From: Devosia sp. Root413D1 | Lineage (GTDB): Bacteria > Pseudomonadota > Alphaproteobacteria > Rhizobiales > Devosiaceae | Direction: 5' to 3' | DNA length: 64,000 bases | NCBI RefSeq assembly: GCF_001425235.1 | Contig: NZ_LMEA01000011.1 | Location: 434,001-498,000 of the forward strand | In this document: positions 56,165 to 62,463 of the stretch, one piece after another | How the letters are laid out: each line of letters opens with the position of its first letter | How positions within the stretch are numbered: the stretch's first letter is position 1 | Made by a program: the position numbers and the translations under genes | Notes under the pieces: model-generated | The model's database searches: none | What the model was told of the DNA's origin: nothing | Seen by the model: only the letters and a program-made list of their open reading frames with translations

Positions 56165-56473
56165 ATGGCCAACGACACCGACACCAAGCCGCGTACCAGG
56201 ACCGCACCCAAGGTGGCGCGCCCGCCGCTGCACAAAGTCATCCTGCTCAACGACGATTTCACGCCACGGGAATTCGTGGTCCGTGTGCTCAAGGCCGAGT
56301 TCCGCATTACCGAGGACCAGGCGCATCGCATCATGATCACCGCCCACACCAAGGGCTCGTGCGTCGTCGCGGTGTTCACCCAGGAGATCGCCGAGACCAA
56401 GGCAACGCGCGCCACCGAGATGGCCCGCAATGAGGGTTACCCGCTGCTCTTCACCACCGAGCCGGAAGAGTAG
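56165..56473 (+). CDS. clpS: ATP-dependent Clp protease adaptor ClpS
   Basis: 102 residues. HKVILLNDDFTPREFVVRVL is the ClpS N-end pocket region, then HRIMITAHTKGSCVVAVFTQEIAETKA. ClpS delivers N-end-rule substrates to ClpAP. The E. coli gating Met (TPMEF) is Arg here (R35). clpA is not adjacent. These points suit the second alphaproteobacterial paralogue (ClpS2-like) rather than ClpS1, but this is inference. ATG at 56165 fits the family start. Confidence 0.93.
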   Translation: MANDTDTKPRTRTAPKVARPPLHKVILLNDDFTPREFVVRVLKAEFRITEDQAHRIMITAHTKGSCVVAVFTQEIAETKATRATEMARNEGYPLLFTTEPEE

Positions 56474-56524
56474 AACATTTCGCCGGCGAAGCCGATTGGG
56501 GCTCGATCCCGACCTGCCCACCGG

Positions 56525-56557
56525 GTGTCATCCGAGCTTTCGCCCCATGGGTGACGC
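56525..56557. repeat. partial copy of the dispersed palindrome
   Basis: TGTCATCCGAGCTTTCGCCCCATGGGTGACG: shortened arms of the family at 1676, 50421, 53099 and 56598, in which the centre seems to have been lost. Confidence 0.45.
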
Positions 56558-56597
56558 CGGGTATGCGAACCGACGCTCCGCAAGTCCCCAAACTCGG

Positions 56598-56678
56598 TGT
56601 CATCCCCACGAAAGTGGGGAACCCCGTTTGCGATCGTGCAAAGGCCAAAAACAGTGGTTCCGCTTTCGCGGGAATGAC
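56598..56678. repeat. dispersed intergenic palindrome, copy 4
   Basis: TGTCATCCCCACGAAAGTGG and CGCTTTCGCGGGAATGACC with a degraded symmetry. The gap 56474-56809 (336 bp) holds this and the partial copy; no gene was seen there. Confidence 0.6.
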
Positions 56679-56809
56679 CCGGTGGGTGGGGTACGACCGT
56701 AACTTAGCGCCTGTGAGCGACCGGTTGACCGGTCGTCCGGCAGCGGCTACCACCCGCTCAGCAAGCCAGCATCTGCCAGCCAGCGCCCCCGAACCGCACG
56801 AGAGCTGGC

Positions 56810-57643
56810 ATGGCTGATACGACCACCCCCACGATTTCCATCACCCCGGGCACCTGGCTCGATCCGCGCACTGCCGAACCCATCGCGCACCCGCAGTTGA
56901 TGCGCCACCTGGCGCTGCAGCAGGTGGTGTTGCTCGGCGAGACCCACGATCGCTTCGACGTGCATCGCTGGCAGCTGCACGTCGCCGCCGGCATCATGGC
57001 GCACCGCTCCGATATCGCGCTCGGCTTCGAGATGTTTCCGCGCCGCCTGCAGCCGGTGCTCGATGCCTTCATCGCCGGCGCCTTCGCTACCACCACCGAT
57101 TTCCTCGAGGCCGCCGAATGGAGCGAAGTCTGGCGCTTCGATCCTGCCCTCTACCTGCCGCTGTTCCAGTTCTGCCGGCAGTTCCGCCTGCCCATGCTGG
57201 CGCTCAACTGCCACCGCCCGCTGGTCACCCGCGTCGGCAAGGAAGGCTGGGACGCTATCCCGGTCGATGAACGCGACGGCCTCACCCCGGCGCGTCCGGC
57301 GCTGCCTGCCTATCGCGACTATCTGAGCCGTTTTGCAGGTCCCGCGAGCCGCTCGCGCGATGCGATGACCTCCGACCGGTTCGTCCGCGCCCAGCAGACC
57401 TGGGATCGCGCCTTCGCCTGCAACATCGCCCGCGCCCTCGATGGCCCGGCCGCGCCGCTGGTGATCGGCATTATCGGCCGCGGCCATCTCGAATATGGCT
57501 ACGGCACGCCCTACCAGCTGGCCGATCTCGGCGTCGACCGCGTCTCGATCGCCCTGCCCACCGACGGACCGTTCGATCCGCGGCGCGAAGCCAACATCGC
57601 CGACGCGCTGTTCCGGCTGCCTGGGGCAGTGAATAGCGAGTAG
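56810..57643 (+). CDS. ChaN-family (haem-binding uptake-like) protein
   Basis: 277 residues. The ChaN/DUF399 signature starts QQVVLLGETHDRFDVHRWQL (GETHD), followed by LGFEMFPRRLQPVLDAFIAG, LNCHRPLVTRVGKEGWDAI and IIGRGHLEYGYGTP. ChaN binds haem in Campylobacter and is linked to iron transport. No lipobox or signal peptide is visible here, so this may be cytoplasmic. The last three codons and stop lie in a 7-bp tandem repeat. ATG at 56810. Confidence 0.85.
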   Translation: MADTTTPTISITPGTWLDPRTAEPIAHPQLMRHLALQQVVLLGETHDRFDVHRWQLHVAAGIMAHRSDIALGFEMFPRRLQPVLDAFIAGAFATTTDFLEAAEWSEVWRFDPALYLPLFQFCRQFRLPMLALNCHRPLVTRVGKEGWDAIPVDERDGLTPARPALPAYRDYLSRFAGPASRSRDAMTSDRFVRAQQTWDRAFACNIARALDGPAAPLVIGIIGRGHLEYGYGTPYQLADLGVDRVSIALPTDGPFDPRREANIADALFRLPGAVNSE

Positions 57644-57688
57644 CGAGTAGCGAGTAGCGAGTAGCGAGTAGCGAGTAGCGAGTAGCGA
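57634..57688. repeat. heptanucleotide tandem repeat TAGCGAG x7.9
   Basis: Seven full TAGCGAG units and most of an eighth. The chaN-like stop codon lies in the second unit. A facing set, CTATTCG x3 plus CTAT (57726-57750), is similar to its inverse complement (TAGCGAA), so the two could pair. Confidence 0.9.
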
Positions 57689-57725
57689 AAGAGGTTGCCA
57701 GGGCTCGTTGTCACGGCAACCCCTC

Positions 57726-57750
57726 CTATTCGCTATTCGCTATTCGCTAT
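57726..57750. repeat. heptanucleotide tandem repeat CTATTCG x3
   Basis: Three CTATTCG units and a partial fourth, starting 37 bases after the end of the TAGCGAG array and complementary to its variant TAGCGAA. It ends 3 bases before the SRPBCC stop. Confidence 0.75.
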
Positions 57751-57752
57751 GC

Positions 57753-58235
57753 CTAGTGCGCCTTCAGCACTTCCTCAAGCTGCTCGGTCACCATGCCCCA
57801 GCCTTCGTGAAAGCCCATCTGCTCGTGGGCCGCCTTGTCCTCGGCGTTCCAATGCTGGCAGCGGGCGATGTAACGGGTCTTGCCGCCGATATCCTCGAAG
57901 GTCAGGGTCACCGTCATGAACGGCTTCTCGCTGGCCTGCCAGTCGCCGGTATAGGCGTCGGTGAACACCAGCTTCCGGTTCGGCACCACCTCGAGATACT
58001 GGCCCGGGTTGGGATACTCGGTGCCGTTCTCGTCGGCCATCACCACCAGCGTGCTGCCGCCCGGCCGCACATCGGTCACCACCTTCGGCGTCGTCCACGG
58101 CCGCGGCGCGAACCACTTCTTCATCAGTACCGGGTCGGTCCAGCCACGGTAGACCTGCTCCACCGGCGCATCGATGATGCGGGCCAGCACCAGCTGGTTG
58201 CCGTTGTCGGGAGTGATATCGAGCTTCGTGGTCAT
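57753..58235 (-). CDS. SRPBCC-family (AHSA1-like) protein
   Basis: 160 residues. The AHSA1/START fold is plain: LVLARIIDAPVEQVYRGWTDPVLMKKWFAPRPWT at 14-47, VRPGGSTLVVMAD, YLEVVPNRKLVFTD, then GGKTRYIARCQHWNAEDKAAHEQMGFHEGWGMVTEQL at the end. Members bind hydrophobic ligands; the role is unknown here. ATG at 58235 has GAGGAAAC upstream. Confidence 0.9.
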   Translation of the reverse strand: MTTKLDITPDNGNQLVLARIIDAPVEQVYRGWTDPVLMKKWFAPRPWTTPKVVTDVRPGGSTLVVMADENGTEYPNPGQYLEVVPNRKLVFTDAYTGDWQASEKPFMTVTLTFEDIGGKTRYIARCQHWNAEDKAAHEQMGFHEGWGMVTEQLEEVLKAH

Positions 58236-58328
58236 TCTGGTTTCCTCGGTTCGAACTGCCTGTTCGACTTCACGACGAAGCACGCGAGCCGGAATCGACA
58301 GCCGCGACGAAAAAACTTCAGAAAGAAG

Positions 58329-58360
58329 CGAGGGGCCCGGAGATGCCTCCGGGCCCCTCG
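58329..58360 (-). terminator. rho-independent terminator of the SH3/crystallin-like gene
   Basis: A 14-bp perfect stem CGAGGGGCCCGGAG/CTCCGGGCCCCTCG, loop of 4, followed on the minus strand by CTTCTTTCTG and a later TTTTTT. Confidence 0.85.
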
Positions 58361-58379
58361 CCGTTCATTGACGGGCGTT

Positions 58380-59450
58380 TCAGTTCGACCAGGTGGTGTA
58401 GCCAAGCTTCATCGTGGTGCCGACAAAACCGTTGACGCGGAACTGCGAGATCCGGCCCTGGTTGGTCCTGGCGCACACATAGGTGCCCGGCGGGATATCG
58501 GCGAGCGGCACGCGTGCGCTCGAGAAGCTCTCATCGAAACACCCCTCATAGCCGCGGTTCGAACCGTCGCCGACGGCGATCGACGCGCCGTTCTGCGGCG
58601 TGATGTATTTCTCCACCGCCGTCTCGGCTTCGTACCAGATGTCGGTGCCTGCCCCCCCGACATTGCCGTTGTCGAGGTTGGCGGTATAGGTCTGCATCAG
58701 CTCGATCGGGCCGGTCGAGAACGTGTCCGGCACTTCCGGCGGCTCGGGCGGCTCCGGCATCGGCGGGGCGCCGACATAGACGGCGAGCGACGAAGCCTTG
58801 TTGTTGATCGAGTTATGCAGCACGTCGGTATCGCCGGTGATCGTCCGGCAATAGCCACCCAGGTTGGGGTCTTCGCACAGCTTCGCCTTGGCGCCGCCGA
58901 ACAGCTGCACCGACGAGATCTTGTTGTTGAAGGTGCCGTTGAGCGCGTTGCGGGTTCCCAGCGCGACGCAGAGATCATCGCCGCCGAAATTGCTGCCGAC
59001 ATAGAAGCAGGCGCCGGGGTCTTCCTCGGGCTCGGGTTCCGGTTCGGGAGCCGGGCCCGGGCCTGCGTCGTCGCCGCAATTGATCGACATGCTCGGCCCG
59101 CTCGGCGTCATGGTGAAGCCGAAGCTGCAATCCGGATTGGAGCCAGCCCCCTCTTCGACCGGCTCTTCCTCGTCGTCCTCGACGCTGGTCAGGAAGGTGG
59201 CGCTGACCCAGCCGTCGGGGCCGTCATGCTCGATGAAGCAGAAATTCGATGGCGCGCACTCGGTGACATTGACCACCTCGCCGGCGGTCAACTGATCGAC
59301 GATACCGAAGGTCTTGCCCGGTCCGGTGCGCACATTGACCGGTGATTTGGCTGCGGCCTCCACGGCGAGCGCCGCGGTGCTGCAGACCAGCAGGCTCGCC
59401 GCAATCATGGCGGCGGCAGCCATAGCCCGTTTGATGGTCATTTCCCTCAT
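58380..59450 (-). CDS. secreted SH3b / beta-gamma-crystallin-like protein
   Basis: 356 residues. Signal peptide (cleavage near ALA, about 29), then a bacterial SH3 domain (VNVRTGPGKTFGIVDQLTAGEVVNVTE, 38-64), an acidic/proline linker, a beta-gamma-crystallin-like region with two Greek-key-like motifs (CFYVGSNFGGDDLCVALG and LCEDPNLGGYCRTITG, about 158-225) and a C-terminal beta domain of unknown type (about 240-356). Eight or more cysteines suggest disulfides. The start at 59450 has GAGGAGAGG upstream. A TTCA direct repeat lies 62 bases upstream. Role unknown; cell-wall or surface binding is possible. Confidence 0.82.
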   Translation of the reverse strand: MREMTIKRAMAAAAMIAASLLVCSTAALAVEAAAKSPVNVRTGPGKTFGIVDQLTAGEVVNVTECAPSNFCFIEHDGPDGWVSATFLTSVEDDEEEPVEEGAGSNPDCSFGFTMTPSGPSMSINCGDDAGPGPAPEPEPEPEEDPGACFYVGSNFGGDDLCVALGTRNALNGTFNNKISSVQLFGGAKAKLCEDPNLGGYCRTITGDTDVLHNSINNKASSLAVYVGAPPMPEPPEPPEVPDTFSTGPIELMQTYTANLDNGNVGGAGTDIWYEAETAVEKYITPQNGASIAVGDGSNRGYEGCFDESFSSARVPLADIPPGTYVCARTNQGRISQFRVNGFVGTTMKLGYTTWSN

Positions 59451-59511
59451 CCCTCTCCTCTGCGGGGAATGCGTTTCCCTGCATACGGCAGCAAGACAAG
59501 CGTCCCGGCGG

Positions 59512-59528
59512 CTGAACCCGCCGTGAAT
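59512..59528 (-). promoter_or_regulatory. direct repeat TTCA-(11 bp)-TTCA upstream of the SH3/crystallin-like gene
   Basis: On the minus strand ATTCACGGCGGGTTCAG: TTCA pairs 11 bp apart, 62 bases before the start at 59450. It is the weakest of four, since the first half reads ATTCAC. Confidence 0.45.
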
Positions 59529-59654
59529 ACTGATGTTTCGGGCCGTTCATCCCAGCTTCATCGCGTTCTCGCAAAACTCCGCGAGCCCCTCCCGCAACCT
59601 TAGCCGCCGCGCTACCGTTGCTTTCACCGAAACGCCCGATTCCGGAGATGCCTA

Positions 59655-60164
59655 ATGCTGCGCCTGCCGACGAGCCTCAAGGTCCTCGCCCTCGCATCCA
59701 TCCTCGCCCTGCCCGTCGCCCTGCCGGCTGTCGCCGGTCCGGCCGAGAATGCGCTCCTCGCCAAATACGAGGGAAACTGGCGCGGCAGCGGTAAGGTCAC
59801 CGGCCCCGACCCCGGCACGGTGGTCTGCCGCCTGACCTTCAAGGCAGCAAGCGCCGGCAAGCTCACCTATTCCGGCCGCTGCTCGTTCGGCGGCTCGGGG
59901 GCAGCCAGCTTCCGCGGCAGCATGGTCTATAATGATGCGACCAAGCGCTTCGAAGCCTCGTCTTCAGCGCAGGGCGCCAACACCACCACCGTGGGCAAGC
60001 GGGCGGGCAGCACCATCGTCTTCGCCTCGGCCGGCATCAAAACCAGCTACGGCCTCGCCTCTTCGGTGATGACGCTGAGCGGCAGCAGCATCAAGCTGGG
60101 CTTCACCCTGGTCGACAAGAAGGGCCAGACCACCGCCTCGGCCATCAGCTTCAAGAAGAGCTGA
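59655..60164 (+). CDS. small secreted protein of unknown function
   Basis: 169 residues. Signal peptide (LKVLALASILALPVALPAVAG, cleavage near residue 28), then a soluble beta-rich body: YEGNWRGSGKVTGPDP, two cysteines (in VVCRLTF and SGRCSFG) likely to pair, and a GNWRGSG pattern seen in secreted proteins of Hyphomicrobiales. No domain was assigned. A GGCGGTTGAACCGCC palindrome follows the stop. Confidence 0.65.
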   Translation: MLRLPTSLKVLALASILALPVALPAVAGPAENALLAKYEGNWRGSGKVTGPDPGTVVCRLTFKAASAGKLTYSGRCSFGGSGAASFRGSMVYNDATKRFEASSSAQGANTTTVGKRAGSTIVFASAGIKTSYGLASSVMTLSGSSIKLGFTLVDKKGQTTASAISFKKS

Positions 60165-60172
60165 GCCGCTCC

Positions 60173-60187
60173 GGCGGTTGAACCGCC
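60173..60187 (+). terminator. palindrome GGCGGTTGAACCGCC
   Basis: A 7-bp stem around a single base, 9 bases after the stop of the secreted protein gene. It may act as a weak terminator. Confidence 0.4.
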
Positions 60188-60206
60188 CGGCGCGCCCGCG
60201 CGTTGT

Positions 60207-60222
60207 CCTCGGTTTACCGAGG
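60207..60222 (+). promoter_or_regulatory. hairpin overlapping the ribosome site of the FMN reductase gene
   Basis: CCTCGGT-TT-ACCGAGG (7-2-7) covers most of the GAGGAG ribosome site, 8 bases before ATG 60231. Folding would hide the site, so it might limit translation or bind a repressor. Confidence 0.4.
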
Positions 60223-60230
60223 AGCAGCAC

Positions 60231-60815
60231 ATGCGTGACGTGAAGGTCGGATACCTGATCGGCAGCCTCGCCAAGGCGTCGATCAACCGCAAACTGGCCA
60301 AGGCGCTGGTGCGCCTTGCGCCCGACGAGATGCAGCTGACCGAGATCGGCTTCGCCGATCTCCCGCTTTACAGCTACGATTACGACGCCGACTTTCCGCC
60401 GGCCGCCCGCGCCTTCAAGGCCGCGCTCGCCGATGCCGAAGCGGTGCTGTTCGTCACCCCCGAATACAACCGCTCGATCCCCGGCGGGCTGAAGAATGCC
60501 ATCGACTGGGCCAGCCGCCCCTGGGGCCAGAACTCTTTCGCCCGCAAGCCCACTGCCATTATCGGCACTTCGCCTGGCGCCATCGGCACCGCCGTCGCCC
60601 AGCAGAGCCTGAGGAGCGTCATGGCCTTCTGCAACTCGCCGCTGATGAACTCGATCGAGGCCTATATCCAGTTCAAGCCTGGGCTCATCACCGACGATGG
60701 CGACGTCACCAACGAAGCGACCGCCGAGTTCCTCCGCAACTACATGGCCGAGTTCTACGGCTTCATCGAGCGCGTCTACACCGCCATCCCGCGCCCGCAC
60801 AGTCCGGCGGTCTAG
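60231..60815 (+). CDS. NADPH-dependent FMN reductase family protein
   Basis: 194 residues with a flavodoxin-like fold: VGYLIGSLAKASINRKLAKAL at 6-26 (flavin-phosphate loop), ADLPLYSYDYDADFP, then the family signature FVTPEYNRSIPGGLKNAIDWAS at about 75-96. It transfers electrons from NAD(P)H to FMN and then to quinones or other compounds (azoreductase-like). Single gene with stop one base from the convergent DUF2277 stop. Confidence 0.92.
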   Translation: MRDVKVGYLIGSLAKASINRKLAKALVRLAPDEMQLTEIGFADLPLYSYDYDADFPPAARAFKAALADAEAVLFVTPEYNRSIPGGLKNAIDWASRPWGQNSFARKPTAIIGTSPGAIGTAVAQQSLRSVMAFCNSPLMNSIEAYIQFKPGLITDDGDVTNEATAEFLRNYMAEFYGFIERVYTAIPRPHSPAV

Positions 60816-61097
60816 TTACGCCTCGACCCGCGGCGCATACCTGAGCTTCGCCTTTTCCCGCGCCCGCGCGATCAGCACCTCGCGGTCGCGCTTGGGCGCG
60901 TCGGTCTCGAGTTCTTTCAGCAACCGCTTCACCACCCGCTCGATGTCGGCGACGGCGTCGTCGAAGGCTGCCTCGTTGGCCTTTGATGGGTGCGTATAGC
61001 CCGAAATCTTGCGCACGAACTGCAGCGCTGCGTCATGCATCTCGTTCTTGCTGGCCGGCGGCTCGAAGTTGAACAGCGGCTTGATGTTGCGGCACAT
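60816..61097 (-). CDS. DUF2277-family protein
   Basis: 93 residues starting MCRNIKPLFNFEPPAS, the family signature (MCRxIKxLxNFxPPA), then a helical QFVRKISGYTHPSKANEAAFDDAV. Function unknown. ATG at 61097 is the family start. Confidence 0.9.
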   Translation of the reverse strand: MCRNIKPLFNFEPPASKNEMHDAALQFVRKISGYTHPSKANEAAFDDAVADIERVVKRLLKELETDAPKRDREVLIARAREKAKLRYAPRVEA

Positions 61098-61343
61098 GGC
61101 ACCCGTCTCCCTATACGATGGCGAGCCGAAGGCTCGCACCTCGCGCGAACCTCGACAAGGCTTTGCCCTCACCCGTCCACCGAGGTAGTCGCTGCAGCGC
61201 CGACAAGTTCGACACCCGTCCGCCCGGGTGCGGCCACCAGACCTCGCAACTTTTTTCTCCGGCACTGTCGATCCGCCTCTCGCTCGCTCGTCATGAAGTC
61301 GAACGGCCACTCAGCCGGATGTCGAAACCGAGGAGAGATCGAA

Positions 61344-61556
61344 ATGAGCCTGCTGTCCGTCGCCCACCAGGACGCCCCGCGTTCCAGCCTTGCCGCCGTT
61401 GCACTACGTGCCCTGGCCTCGAGCTTTATCGCCTGGCGCGCGCAACGCGCCCGCCGGCTGGCCATGCTCAGCCTGCTGGAAATAGATGCCTGGCGTCTCG
61501 ACGATCTCGGCATCAGCATCGATGCCGTCAGGGACGCGCTCGACGCCCGCCATTGA
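61344..61556 (+). CDS. DUF1127-domain (YjiS-like) small protein
   Basis: 70 residues. A polar start, an arginine-rich helix (FIAWRAQRARRLAMLSL) and the DUF1127 core: LLEIDAWRLDDLGISIDAVRDAL. Such small proteins affect phosphate, carbon or RNA metabolism in alphaproteobacteria. ATG has GAGGAGAG upstream. Its end overlaps the proposed start of the DUF2161 gene. Confidence 0.85.
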   Translation: MSLLSVAHQDAPRSSLAAVALRALASSFIAWRAQRARRLAMLSLLEIDAWRLDDLGISIDAVRDALDARH

Positions 61557-62250
61557 GCTAACATCGGCGCCGAGAATCATCTTCGGACGCCCTACCCTGG
61601 AAACCACCCTCTACCCGCCTGTGAAGAGCTTCCTCGAGGCCGCCGGCTACGCTGTCAAAGGTGAGGTCGGCGGTTGCGACTTGGTCGGGCTGCTCGAAGG
61701 GGAGCCGCCGCTGGTGGTGATCTGTGAGCTGAAGCAGGCCTTCAATCTCGAGCTGGTGCTGCAGGCCGTCGACCGACAATCGCAAAGCGACGAAGTCTGG
61801 ATCGCCGCGCGCACCTCCTTGACCGGCAAGGGCCGCGAGCGCGACCGCCGCTTCCGCGATCTCTGCCGCCGCCTCGGCCTCGGCATGCTCGGCGTCAGCG
61901 CTGCCGACCATATCGAGATCATCGTCAGCCCGCTCGCGCCGATGCCGAAAAAGAACACGCGCAAGCGCAACCGGCTGGTCGAGGAACATCGCCGCCGCAA
62001 GGGCGACCCTACCTCCGGCGGCAGCACGCGGCAGCCGATCATGACCGCCTATCGGCAGCAGGCCCTCGCCTGTGCCGCGGCGCTGCAGGCCGGCCCGCTG
62101 CGTCCGCGCGACCTCAAGACCACCACCCCGATCGCCGCGAAGATTCTCCTGCACAATGTCTATGGCTGGTTCGACCGCATCGATCGCGGCGTTTACGGAC
62201 TGAGCGACGCCGGCGCCGAGGCACTGAAGCGCTGGCCCGTTGAGGCCTGA
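61486..62250 (+). CDS. DUF2161-family putative nuclease-fold protein
   Basis: 254 residues from ATG 61486, which has GGAA upstream but overlaps the previous gene by 71 bases; ATG 61522 is an alternative. The conserved part begins ETTLYPPVKSFLEAAGYAVKGEVG with ELKQAFNLELVLQAVDRQ following: an E-x-K core like PD-(D/E)XK proteins. The C-terminal half has a winged-helix-like region (RDLKTTTPIAAKILLHNVYGWFDRIDRGVYGLSDAG). Role unknown. Confidence 0.78.
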   Translation: MPGVSTISASASMPSGTRSTPAIELTSAPRIIFGRPTLETTLYPPVKSFLEAAGYAVKGEVGGCDLVGLLEGEPPLVVICELKQAFNLELVLQAVDRQSQSDEVWIAARTSLTGKGRERDRRFRDLCRRLGLGMLGVSAADHIEIIVSPLAPMPKKNTRKRNRLVEEHRRRKGDPTSGGSTRQPIMTAYRQQALACAAALQAGPLRPRDLKTTTPIAAKILLHNVYGWFDRIDRGVYGLSDAGAEALKRWPVEA

Positions 62251-62403
62251 TCGCTAGCGGCCGCGACAACTTGCACACGCTTCGTTCGCGCTGGGGGTTC
62301 CCTTCCCCCACCGCTTCGGTTACAGGACGCGCCTAGCCCATAGAGTCTGCCGCCCCAGCCCGCGCCATTCGCGCGGGTCTTTCCGCGCGCGCAATGCCGA
62401 GGC

Positions 62404-62427
62404 CCGAAAAGTTGCAGGACTTTTCGG
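62404..62427. repeat. hairpin CCGAAAAGT-TGCAGG-ACTTTTCGG
   Basis: A 9-bp stem, 37 bases upstream of the carB ATG. It is the third AAAAGTTGCA hairpin in the window (38561, 44992). Confidence 0.6.
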
Positions 62428-62463
62428 ACAAGCCGAAGCACAACCGAGAACCGAGAGCCCGAG

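Noticed and set aside
50421-56678. CRISPR array from the repeated GTCATCC segments
   Set aside because: Copies are kilobases apart, with no regular spacers and no cas genes.
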